A program made the position numbers and the translations under genes. Below are positions 6,955-13,263 of a stretch of 13,749 bases of DNA, one piece after another; within the stretch, counting starts at the first letter, position 1; each line of letters begins with the position of its first letter. Below the pieces are notes generated by a model. It worked only from the letters and a program-made list of their open reading frames with translations, made no database searches and was not told the origin of the DNA. The DNA is from an uncultured Brachyspira sp. Its GTDB lineage: Bacteria; Spirochaetota; Brachyspiria; Brachyspirales; Brachyspiraceae. The stretch is taken from positions 1-13,749 of the forward strand of contig NZ_CASEGO010000108.1 of NCBI RefSeq assembly GCF_949287625.1, written 5' to 3'.

Positions 6955-7018
6955 TTTATATTTGCATTTTACGCACGCAGAACAGATTAAAAAACAATAT
7001 ATAAAACTAGAAATAATT

Positions 7019-7046
7019 TTGACAAATATAAATTATGATTTATAAT
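7019..7046 (+). promoter_or_regulatory. Promoter of the restriction-modification operon
   Basis: Consensus boxes TTGACA (7019-7024) and TATAAT (7041-7046) are separated by 16 bp, giving a leader of about 50 nt before the methyltransferase ATG at 7102. No operator-like inverted repeat or controller-protein gene accompanies it. Confidence 0.65.
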
Positions 7047-7101
7047 CCGAATAATAAAATGATAATATAAATAATTTTGTTAAATATTAGGAAATCATAT
7101 A

Positions 7102-8037
7102 ATGTGCAGATTTATTGATTTATTTGCAGGAGTAGGGGGATTTCATTTAGCTTTTAATTCAGAAAATTGTGTTTTTGCTAGTGAGATAGATACCAATGCA
7201 AGAGAAACTTATAAATTAAATTTCCCTGATACTATACTTGAAGGTGATATTACAAAAATAGACGAAAAAGATATACCTGAGCATGATATACTTTGTGCTG
7301 GTTTTCCATGTCAGCCTTTTTCTGTAGCAGGATACCGTAAAGGTTTTGAAGATACAAGAGGAACTTTATTTTTTGACATAGTTAGAATAATAAAATATCA
7401 TAAGCCTAAAGCTGTTCTTCTTGAAAATGTTAAAAATCTTGAAACCCATGATAACGGAAATACATTAAAAATAATAATAAATACTCTAAAAGATTTAAAT
7501 TATTATGTTTCATATAAAGTATTAAATTCAGCAGAATATTCAAACATACCTCAGAACAGAGAAAGAATATTTATTGCTGCTTTCAGTAAAGAAAAGGTAT
7601 ACCATTATTCTAATTTTAAATTCCCTGAACCTGTAGAGCTTACTAAAACTATTCATGATTTTATAGAGCATGAAAAACAAGATGATATATATTATTACAA
7701 CAGCACTAAATATTATGAAATTTTTAATGATAATATAAAAAAGCAGGATACTGTATACCAATGGAGAAGGCATTATATAAGAGAAAACAAATCAAATCTT
7801 TGTCCTACTCTAACTGCTAATATGGGAGAAGGCGGTCATAATGTTCCAATAATACGTGATAATTATGGTATAAGGAAATTAACGCCTAGAGAATGTTTTA
7901 ATTTTCAGGGATATCCTAAAGATTTTAAACTACCTAAACAATCAAATTCAAAATTATATAAGCAGGCAGGAAATTCAATAGTTTATCCTTTAGTAAAAAA
8001 AATAGCAGATAATATTCTTAAGGTTATAGACTGCTAA
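7102..8037 (+). CDS. Type II DNA (cytosine-5-)methyltransferase
   Basis: Transfers a methyl group from S-adenosylmethionine to C5 of cytosine in a specific site, protecting host DNA from the adjacent endonuclease. All key motifs are present in normal order: motif I D6-L-F-A-G-V-G-G-F14; motif IV G-F-P-C70-Q-P-F-S with catalytic Cys70; motif VI E108-N-V110; motif VIII Q151-N-R-E-R155; motif IX R-K-L-T-P-R-E (258-264); and motif X A-G-N-S-I (289-293). The target-recognition region between VIII and IX is short (about 90 residues), in keeping with a 311-residue monospecific enzyme. The recognition sequence cannot be read from the sequence. AGGA at 7089-7092 supports the start. It is first in an operon with the endonuclease (6 bp away) and vsr. 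Confidence 0.95.
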   Translation: MCRFIDLFAGVGGFHLAFNSENCVFASEIDTNARETYKLNFPDTILEGDITKIDEKDIPEHDILCAGFPCQPFSVAGYRKGFEDTRGTLFFDIVRIIKYHKPKAVLLENVKNLETHDNGNTLKIIINTLKDLNYYVSYKVLNSAEYSNIPQNRERIFIAAFSKEKVYHYSNFKFPEPVELTKTIHDFIEHEKQDDIYYYNSTKYYEIFNDNIKKQDTVYQWRRHYIRENKSNLCPTLTANMGEGGHNVPIIRDNYGIRKLTPRECFNFQGYPKDFKLPKQSNSKLYKQAGNSIVYPLVKKIADNILKVIDC

Positions 8038-8055
8038 TCAAGAATGAGGCATAAA

Positions 8056-9219
8056 ATGATTAATTTTTTTGAGCTGGATAAGAAAGAAAATAAGAATTAT
8101 GTAAAATTAATACAGATAGTATCTAAACTTTCAAGACTTTATAGCGGCAGCAGCAGTCCTTATATATATTATAGGGCTATGGAAAATTTGTTCTGTTTTT
8201 GTTTTAATGCTAAAAATTTAAGCCGTTCAGATACAGCATTTGATGCAAAAATAGATAATATAGGTATAGGATTAAAAACTTTTCTAGGAGAAAATAAGAA
8301 TTACAGTTTTGAAAAAATAGCAGAATTTAATAAAAATTCAAGTATGATCAGAGAAAAAACAGATGATAAAGATCTTACAGAATTTTTAGCAAATCTTAGA
8401 AATGAAAGAATTAAACTTGCTAAAGATATTTACGGTATATCTCGGGCTCAATATCATATCATAGTTAGAAGAAAAAATTTGCTGCTGTTTTTTGAAACAG
8501 ATTATGATGAAATTGATATATCAAATTTAAGAATTGAAAAAGAAAAAGGATGTAAAAGTGAAAAATCTTTGGACTTTACAGACGGAAATCACTTGTATAA
8601 ATTTAATTTTTCAAAAAGTACATTATTTAGAAAATTTGATATTCCTAAAAACTGTAATACAGCAGAGGCTGTAATATTTGAAAATCCTGCAAAACTTCTT
8701 CTTTCCATTGATGAAATTGGATATGATAAAATTTCAATTGAGGAAGAACAAAAATTGGAATATGTTATTCTGCCTTTATATACAGTAAAAAATAATATAA
8801 AAATAGTTCAGGAAAGATCTGCACTTAATCAATGGAATGCAAGCGGCAGGAAAAGAGATCCTAATGAGGTATATATAGCTATACCTTCATTAGTAAGAAA
8901 GCATTTTCCTAATTTTTTTCCTGAGAGAGATACTCCTTTTATTCTTAAAACACCGCTTGGAGAAATATTAAATGCTAAAGTATCTCAGGATAATAATAAG
9001 GCTCTTATGACAAATCCCAATAAAGCATTAAGCAGCTGGCTTCTTAGAGATGTACTAAAATTAAAAGAATTTGAACTTGCTTCAATTGATAAGATGGAAT
9101 TTTTAGGAATTGATTCTGTAATAGTTACTAAAGAAAAAGAAGACGAGTATTCTATAGATATACAAAGCTGGGGAAGCTACGAAAAATTTGCAGAGAAATT
9201 AAATGCAGATGAAATTTAA
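8056..9219 (+). CDS. Type II restriction endonuclease with B3-like C-terminal domain
   Basis: Predicted endonuclease partner of the preceding methyltransferase, about 387 residues. I chose ATG 8056 because GAGG at 8046-8049 is ideally spaced; an ATG at 8044 would add four residues. The N-terminal part holds Y-R-A-M-E-N-L-F (Glu43 from this start), then S-R-S-D (Asp59) and I-G-I-G-L-K-T-F (Lys74). This fits a PD-(D/E)xK nuclease core in which the usual D/E before x-K is replaced by Gly. No HxK phospholipase-D motif is seen. From about residue 255 the sequence L-N-Q-W-N-A-S-G-R-x-R-D-P-N-E-V-Y-I-x-I-P begins a region resembling the B3-like DNA-binding domain of NgoFVII/BfiI-type enzymes. Assignment rests on context plus these resemblances; specificity is unknown. 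Confidence 0.82.
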   Translation: MINFFELDKKENKNYVKLIQIVSKLSRLYSGSSSPYIYYRAMENLFCFCFNAKNLSRSDTAFDAKIDNIGIGLKTFLGENKNYSFEKIAEFNKNSSMIREKTDDKDLTEFLANLRNERIKLAKDIYGISRAQYHIIVRRKNLLLFFETDYDEIDISNLRIEKEKGCKSEKSLDFTDGNHLYKFNFSKSTLFRKFDIPKNCNTAEAVIFENPAKLLLSIDEIGYDKISIEEEQKLEYVILPLYTVKNNIKIVQERSALNQWNASGRKRDPNEVYIAIPSLVRKHFPNFFPERDTPFILKTPLGEILNAKVSQDNNKALMTNPNKALSSWLLRDVLKLKEFELASIDKMEFLGIDSVIVTKEKEDEYSIDIQSWGSYEKFAEKLNADEI

Positions 9220-9238
9220 ATTGTGATAGGGTAATAAT

Positions 9239-9664
9239 ATGGCTGATAATAAAACTCACGAAGAAAGAAGCCGAAATATGGCAAGAATAAAAAGCAAAGA
9301 TACAAAACCTGAAAATATTGTAAGAAAATATCTTTTTAAGAATGGATTCAGATACAGAAAGAATGATAAAAGATATCCTGGTAAACCCGATATCGTACTG
9401 CCGAAATATCATACAATTATTTTTGTAAACGGCTGTTTTTGGCATATGCATAACTGCTCAAGAGGAAGAATGCCTCTTTCTAATAAAAGCTATTGGGTAC
9501 CTAAAATAAAACGCAACATGGAAAGGGACAAAAATAATATAATGAATCTGAAGTCAATGGGATGGAAAGTTATTATTATTTGGGAATGCGAACTAAAAAA
9601 TAAAATTGCAGAAGAAAGACTGAATAAGTTATGCGAAGAAATAAGAATAAATTATAATAATTAA
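9239..9664 (+). CDS. vsr: Very short patch repair endonuclease Vsr
   Basis: A mismatch endonuclease that nicks 5' to the T of T:G mismatches formed when 5-methylcytosine deaminates, starting short-patch repair back to C:G. The 141-residue protein begins with the family signature R-S-R-N-M-A-R-I-K-S-K-D-T-K-P-E. It has P-G-K-P-D51 with the catalytic Asp, then V-N-G-C66-F-W-H69-x-H71-x-C73. C117 lies in W-E-C-E-L. C66, H71, C73 and C117 match the zinc ligands known from E. coli Vsr, and D51 and H69 match its active site. Asn64 replaces the His found in the E. coli enzyme, as in many homologues. AGGG precedes the start. It is last in the R-M operon, where its job is to limit C-to-T mutation at sites methylated by the first gene. 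Confidence 0.93.
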   Translation: MADNKTHEERSRNMARIKSKDTKPENIVRKYLFKNGFRYRKNDKRYPGKPDIVLPKYHTIIFVNGCFWHMHNCSRGRMPLSNKSYWVPKIKRNMERDKNNIMNLKSMGWKVIIIWECELKNKIAEERLNKLCEEIRINYNN

Positions 9665-9681
9665 TAATACATTACTGATAC

Positions 9682-9710
9682 TTGACAATGAATTTTTTTT
9701 GTATTATAAT
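9682..9710 (+). promoter_or_regulatory. Consensus promoter of the riboflavin operon
   Basis: TTGACA (9682-9687), exactly 17 bp, TATAAT (9705-9710): a perfect sigma70-type promoter. Transcription would start near 9717, just before the riboswitch. The -35 box begins only 17 bp after the vsr stop codon. Confidence 0.85.
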
Positions 9711-9724
9711 ATTAGTATATATAA

Positions 9725-9855
9725 ATCTTCGGGGCTAGGTGAAATTCCATACCGGCGGTAAAGTCCGCGAGCTTTTTTGAAAATTATTCTTTTTCAGAAA
9801 TAGCTGATTTGGTGCAATTCCAAAACCGACAGTTAAAGTCTGGATGGTAGAAGAT
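9725..9855 (+). promoter_or_regulatory. FMN riboswitch (RFN element)
   Basis: A flavin mononucleotide-sensing aptamer that lowers expression of riboflavin genes when FMN is abundant. The closing stem P1 pairs ATCTTC (9725-9730) with GAAGAT (9850-9855). Conserved parts are seen in order: GGGGCTAGGTGAAATTCC, ACCGGCGGTAAAGTCCGCGA, a variable AT-rich arm with matching AGCT ends, then GATTTGGTG, AATTCCAAAACCGACAG and the final AAAGTCTGGATG. It is followed by a terminator and then ribD, so control is probably by premature termination. Confidence 0.95.
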
Positions 9856-9891
9856 ATTAATGTAAACTTACTACATATCAAAAAATTATGG

Positions 9892-9927
9892 CTCTATTTG
9901 TTATGTTTTAACATTTAGAGTTTTTTT
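9892..9927 (+). terminator. Riboswitch expression-platform terminator
   Basis: Stem CTCTA-TT-TGTTA (9892-9903) with TAACA-TT-TAGAG (9909-9920) has a central TT/TT mismatch and a five-base loop, followed by seven T (9921-9927). It lies 36 bases after the aptamer and about 75 bases before ribD, the normal place for FMN-dependent termination. Confidence 0.8.
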
Positions 9928-10001
9928 GTTTCTGCTTTAATAAATACTTCCTAAATAAAACCCAAAGATTATAAAAAATATTTTTTAAGAGTATTAGCAT
10001 T

Positions 10002-11111
10002 ATGCAGCAAAATATGCATGAAAAATATATGAGAATGGCTATTGAAGAAGCAAAAAAAGGAGAAGGATTTACTAGTCCCAATCCTTTGGTTGGTGCTGTG
10101 ATAGTGAAAGATGATAAAGTTATAGGTATAGGTTATCATCAAAAATACGGTGAAAATCATGCTGAAATTAATGCTTTTCTTGACGCTCAAAAAAAAGGCG
10201 AAGATGTTGAAGGAGCTGCTATATATGTAACTTTAGAGCCTTGTTCTCATTATGGTAAAACTCCTCCTTGTGCTGATGCCATTATAAAAAATAAAATAAA
10301 AAAAGTTATTATAGGCTGTGTAGATTCTAATCCTAAAGTTGCAGGTAATGGCATAAAAAAATTAAAAGATGCTGGAATTGAAGTTGTAGTTAATATACTT
10401 GAAGATGAATGCAGAAAATTAAATGAAGTATTTTTCTATTATATAGCAAATAAAAGACCTTTTGTTGTGATGAAATATGCTATGACTATAGACGGTAAAA
10501 TTGCCACATCAAGCGGAAAATCAAAATGGATAACTTCAGAAAAAGCAAGAGAGCATTCTCATAGATTTAGAAATAAATACTCTGCTATAATGGTAGGAAT
10601 AAATACTGTAATAGAAGATAATCCTACACTTAATTGCAGACTTCCAAATACTAGAAACCCTATAAGGATAATTTTAGATAGTTCTTTAAAAATAGATTTG
10701 AACTCTAATATTTGTAAAACTGCAAAAGAAATAAAAACTTTTATAGCTACTATTAGTAATGATGATAAAAAAATAAAAGAGCTTGAAAATTTAGGAATTG
10801 AAATAATAAAAACAGAAAGTGATAATGGAAGAGTAAACTTAAAAGAATTGATGAAAATATTAGGTGAAGAGAAAAATATTGACAGTGTGTATGTAGAGGG
10901 AGGTGCTTCTTTGCATGCCAGTTTGATAGAGGAAAGGCTAGTAAATAAGGTTTTAGTTTATATAGCACCAAAAATATTTGGAGGCGTTAAAGCAAAAAGT
11001 CCTATAGGAGGCGAAGGGATCGATGACCCTAATAATGCTTTTAAACTTATATGCGGAGATATAACAAAAATAGATGATGATTTATTTTTGGAATACTATT
11101 TAAATTATTAA
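10002..11111 (+). CDS. ribD: Bifunctional riboflavin deaminase/reductase RibD
   Basis: Catalyses two riboflavin steps: deamination of the diaminopyrimidinone phosphate, then NADPH-dependent reduction of the ribose side chain. The N-terminal cytidine-deaminase-like domain (about 1-145) has the zinc and proton-shuttle motif H53-A-E55 and E79-P-C81 with C90 in P-P-C. The C-terminal RibD reductase domain starts near R-P-F-V-V-M-K-Y-A-M-T-I-D-G-K (about 147) and includes V-Y-V-E-G-G-A-S-L near 297. The 369-residue length is normal for the fused enzyme. Two starts are possible: 10002, or 10014, which gives MHEKYMRMA; neither has a strong Shine-Dalgarno sequence. It is the first gene behind the FMN riboswitch and is followed by ribE. 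Confidence 0.95.
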   Translation: MQQNMHEKYMRMAIEEAKKGEGFTSPNPLVGAVIVKDDKVIGIGYHQKYGENHAEINAFLDAQKKGEDVEGAAIYVTLEPCSHYGKTPPCADAIIKNKIKKVIIGCVDSNPKVAGNGIKKLKDAGIEVVVNILEDECRKLNEVFFYYIANKRPFVVMKYAMTIDGKIATSSGKSKWITSEKAREHSHRFRNKYSAIMVGINTVIEDNPTLNCRLPNTRNPIRIILDSSLKIDLNSNICKTAKEIKTFIATISNDDKKIKELENLGIEIIKTESDNGRVNLKELMKILGEEKNIDSVYVEGGASLHASLIEERLVNKVLVYIAPKIFGGVKAKSPIGGEGIDDPNNAFKLICGDITKIDDDLFLEYYLNY

Positions 11112-11160
11112 TTTATAGATAAAATATATTAGCTTTACATATAATTAATTTTACACTTGC

Positions 11161-11210
11161 ACTTTTTGGTACTTTTGGTGAAGCCCGCAGAGCGAAGGCG
11201 GGAAAAGTAC
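11161..11210 (+). repeat. Hairpin-forming element between ribD and ribE
   Basis: An outer 8-bp stem, GTACTTTT (11169-11176) with AAAAGTAC (11203-11210), encloses an inner 5-bp stem, CCCGC (11184-11188) with GCGGG (11198-11202). A seven-base bulge lies on the 5' side only. Just before it ACTTTTTGGT and ACTTTTGGT are tandem. It is markedly G+C-richer than its surroundings and has no trailing T run, so it is more likely an interspersed repeat or mRNA processing/stability structure than a terminator. Confidence 0.55.
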
Positions 11211-11241
11211 AGAAATTATTTTAAGAGAGAAAATATCAATA

Positions 11242-11895
11242 ATGTTTACTGGTATAGTTGAAGAAATAGGAATTGTTAAATCGGTACAGAGCAAAGTTAT
11301 TACGATAGAAGCAAATAAAATATTTGATGATTTGCGTTTGGGTGATAGCATCGCTGTTAATGGTACTTGTTTAACTGTGTCTAGTTTTGATAATAAGATA
11401 TTCAATGCTGATGTTACTCAGGAGACTTTGAACCGCACTAATTTGGGAAGTTTAAAAAACGGAAGCAGAGTTAATCTTGAAAGAGCAATGACTTTAAGCG
11501 GAAGATTCGGCGGTCATATAGTAAGCGGGCATATTGACGGAGTGGGAAGCATTAAATCTATGAAAAAAGATGATAATGCTATTATACTTACTATTGAAGT
11601 ACCTAGACAATTAATGAAGTATATAGTAGAGAAAGGCTCTGTTGCTGTTGATGGTATAAGTTTGACGGTGGCAAGTTTAACAGATAATAGTTTTTCTATA
11701 GCTGTTATTCCTCATACATTAAAGGAAACTGTACTCTATTATAAAAAAGAGGGTGATAAGGTTAATATAGAAAATGATGTTATAGGCAAATATGTTGAAA
11801 GGCTTTTAACATTTAAAGAAGATGATAAAGAAAATAGTAATGACAGTAAAAAATCCAATATCACAATGGAGTTTTTGCTTAAGAACGGATTTTAA
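11242..11895 (+). CDS. ribE: Riboflavin synthase, alpha subunit
   Basis: Joins two molecules of dimethyl-ribityllumazine to give riboflavin and the pyrimidine precursor. The 217 residues comprise two tandem lumazine-binding barrels. The first opens with the invariant M-F-T-G-I-V-E-E-I-G and has N-G-T-C-L-T-V. The junction reads G-G-H-I-V-S-G-H-I-D-G-V-G. The second repeats the pattern with V-D-G-I-S-L-T-V and closes with N-I-E-N-D-V-I-G-K-Y-V-E-R. A Ser/Asn/Lys-rich linker then leads to the usual C-terminal helix, M-E-F-L-L-K-N-G-F. AAGAGAG lies before the ATG with somewhat long spacing. The gene is 130 bp after ribD, a gap containing the hairpin element, and 74 bp before ribBA. In some naming schemes the same gene is called ribC or ribB. 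Confidence 0.95.
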   Translation: MFTGIVEEIGIVKSVQSKVITIEANKIFDDLRLGDSIAVNGTCLTVSSFDNKIFNADVTQETLNRTNLGSLKNGSRVNLERAMTLSGRFGGHIVSGHIDGVGSIKSMKKDDNAIILTIEVPRQLMKYIVEKGSVAVDGISLTVASLTDNSFSIAVIPHTLKETVLYYKKEGDKVNIENDVIGKYVERLLTFKEDDKENSNDSKKSNITMEFLLKNGF

Positions 11896-11969
11896 TACTT
11901 TTAGTGTTTTTGCTTACAATATTTAGGAAAAGCACAAAATTAAAAAACGAATGAAGAAGGAGCATTCAA

Positions 11970-13169
11970 ATGGAAAATATTTACAGCACTATTGATGAGG
12001 CTTTAGAGGATTTAAGAAACGGAAAGATAATAGTTGTTTCCGATGACGAAGATAGAGAAAATGAGGGAGATTTAATCTGTGCAGCTGAGTTTGCTACTAC
12101 AGAAAATATAAACTTCATGGCTACTTATGCTAAAGGCTTGATATGCATGCCTATGAGCAAAGAGATTACAAACAAACTTAATTTAAATCAAATGGTTACA
12201 AAAAATACTGATAATCATGAAACAGCTTTTACAGTATCTATTGACCATGTTGAAACTACAACTGGTATTTCAGCAGTAGAAAGATCAATAACAGCTTTAA
12301 AAGTAGTTGATGATTCTTCAAGACCAGAAGATTTCAGACGTCCTGGTCATATGTTTCCATTACTTGCAAAAGACGGAGGCGTACTTGTAAGAATGGGTCA
12401 TACTGAGGCTACTGTTGATTTGATGAGATTAGCGGGATTAAAAGAATGCGGTTTATGCTGCGAGATTATGAGAGATGACGGCGATATGATGAGAAGAGAT
12501 GATTTGATTGATTTCGCTAAAAAGCATAATCTTAAAATGATAACTGTTTCTGATTTGATAGACTATAGAAAAAAGAATGAAGACTTGATGGAGCTTTATG
12601 CTAAGGCTAAAATGCCTACTAAATACGGAGAGTTTGAAATACTTACTTTTGTAAATAAAATAACAAAAGAACATCATGTAGTTTTAACTATGGGAGACAT
12701 TTCAAGCGGAGAGGATGTGCTTTGCAGGGTGCATTCTGAATGTTTAACAGGCGATGCATTAGGCTCTAAAAGATGCGACTGCGGCGAGCAGTATGATTAT
12801 GCTATGAGAAAAATTGCTTCTAAAGGCAGGGGCATAATGGTATATATGCGTCAGGAAGGCAGAGGAATAGGACTTGTTAATAAATTAAGAGCTTATGAAC
12901 TTCAGGACAGCGGACTTGATACAGTGGATGCTAATATAGCTTTGGGTTTTAGAGATGATATGCGTGAATATTATGAGGCTTATCAAATGCTTAAAAATTT
13001 GGGAATTAAGAGCATAAAAATAATGACTAATAACCCAGATAAAATAAAGTATTTGAATAATTACGGACTTGAAATAAAAGACAGAGTGCCTATACAAATA
13101 GAGGCTTCAGAGTATGATGCATTTTATTTAAAGACTAAAAAAGAGCGTATGGGACACATACTAGATTAA
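11970..13169 (+). CDS. ribBA: Bifunctional DHBP synthase / GTP cyclohydrolase II RibBA
   Basis: Supplies both riboflavin precursors. The N-terminal half makes 3,4-dihydroxy-2-butanone 4-phosphate from ribulose 5-phosphate; the C-terminal half opens GTP to the diaminopyrimidinone. The DHBP synthase domain (about 1-200) shows the acidic metal loop D25-D-E-D-R-E-N-E-G-D34, then T-T-G-I-S-A, R-P-G-H-M-F-P-L and G-H-T-E-A-T-V-D-L. The cyclohydrolase domain has H255-S-E-C258-L-T-G-D and zinc ligands C258, C269 and C271, then Y-M-R-Q-E-G-R-G-I-G-L (292-302). The end is complete (I-M-T-N-N-P-x-K). Length 399 is normal for the fusion and both active sites look intact. GAAGGAG sits eight or so bases before the ATG. 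It is the last rib gene, followed by a terminator. Confidence 0.96.
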   Translation: MENIYSTIDEALEDLRNGKIIVVSDDEDRENEGDLICAAEFATTENINFMATYAKGLICMPMSKEITNKLNLNQMVTKNTDNHETAFTVSIDHVETTTGISAVERSITALKVVDDSSRPEDFRRPGHMFPLLAKDGGVLVRMGHTEATVDLMRLAGLKECGLCCEIMRDDGDMMRRDDLIDFAKKHNLKMITVSDLIDYRKKNEDLMELYAKAKMPTKYGEFEILTFVNKITKEHHVVLTMGDISSGEDVLCRVHSECLTGDALGSKRCDCGEQYDYAMRKIASKGRGIMVYMRQEGRGIGLVNKLRAYELQDSGLDTVDANIALGFRDDMREYYEAYQMLKNLGIKSIKIMTNNPDKIKYLNNYGLEIKDRVPIQIEASEYDAFYLKTKKERMGHILD

Positions 13170-13179
13170 GATTTCAAAT

Positions 13180-13242
13180 AAAAAACTTGTGAGTGCCTGC
13201 TATTCGTAAGAACGGCAGGGCTTATTAACGAACAAGTTTTTT
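13180..13242 (+). terminator. Two-tier hairpin terminator of the riboflavin operon
   Basis: The outer stem is AAAAAACTTGT (13180-13190) with ACAAGTTTTTT (13232-13242), 11 perfect pairs, whose 3' arm supplies the T run. Inside it GCCTGC (13195-13200) pairs with GCAGGGC (13215-13221, one bulged G), capped by a small CGT-AAGA-ACG tip. It starts 10 bp after the ribBA stop and ends about 20 bp before the next start codon, so it could also act as a leader structure for that gene. Confidence 0.7.
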
Positions 13243-13263
13243 ATATATAATGGGAGTTATTCA

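Noticed and set aside
6955..7101. Possible controller (C) protein gene or operator for the R-M operon
   Set aside because: The 147-bp gap contains no open frame of suitable size and no inverted repeat near the promoter.
11161..11210. Hairpin between ribD and ribE as an intrinsic terminator
   Set aside because: No T run follows the stem, and the gene order ribD-ribE-ribBA argues for continued transcription.
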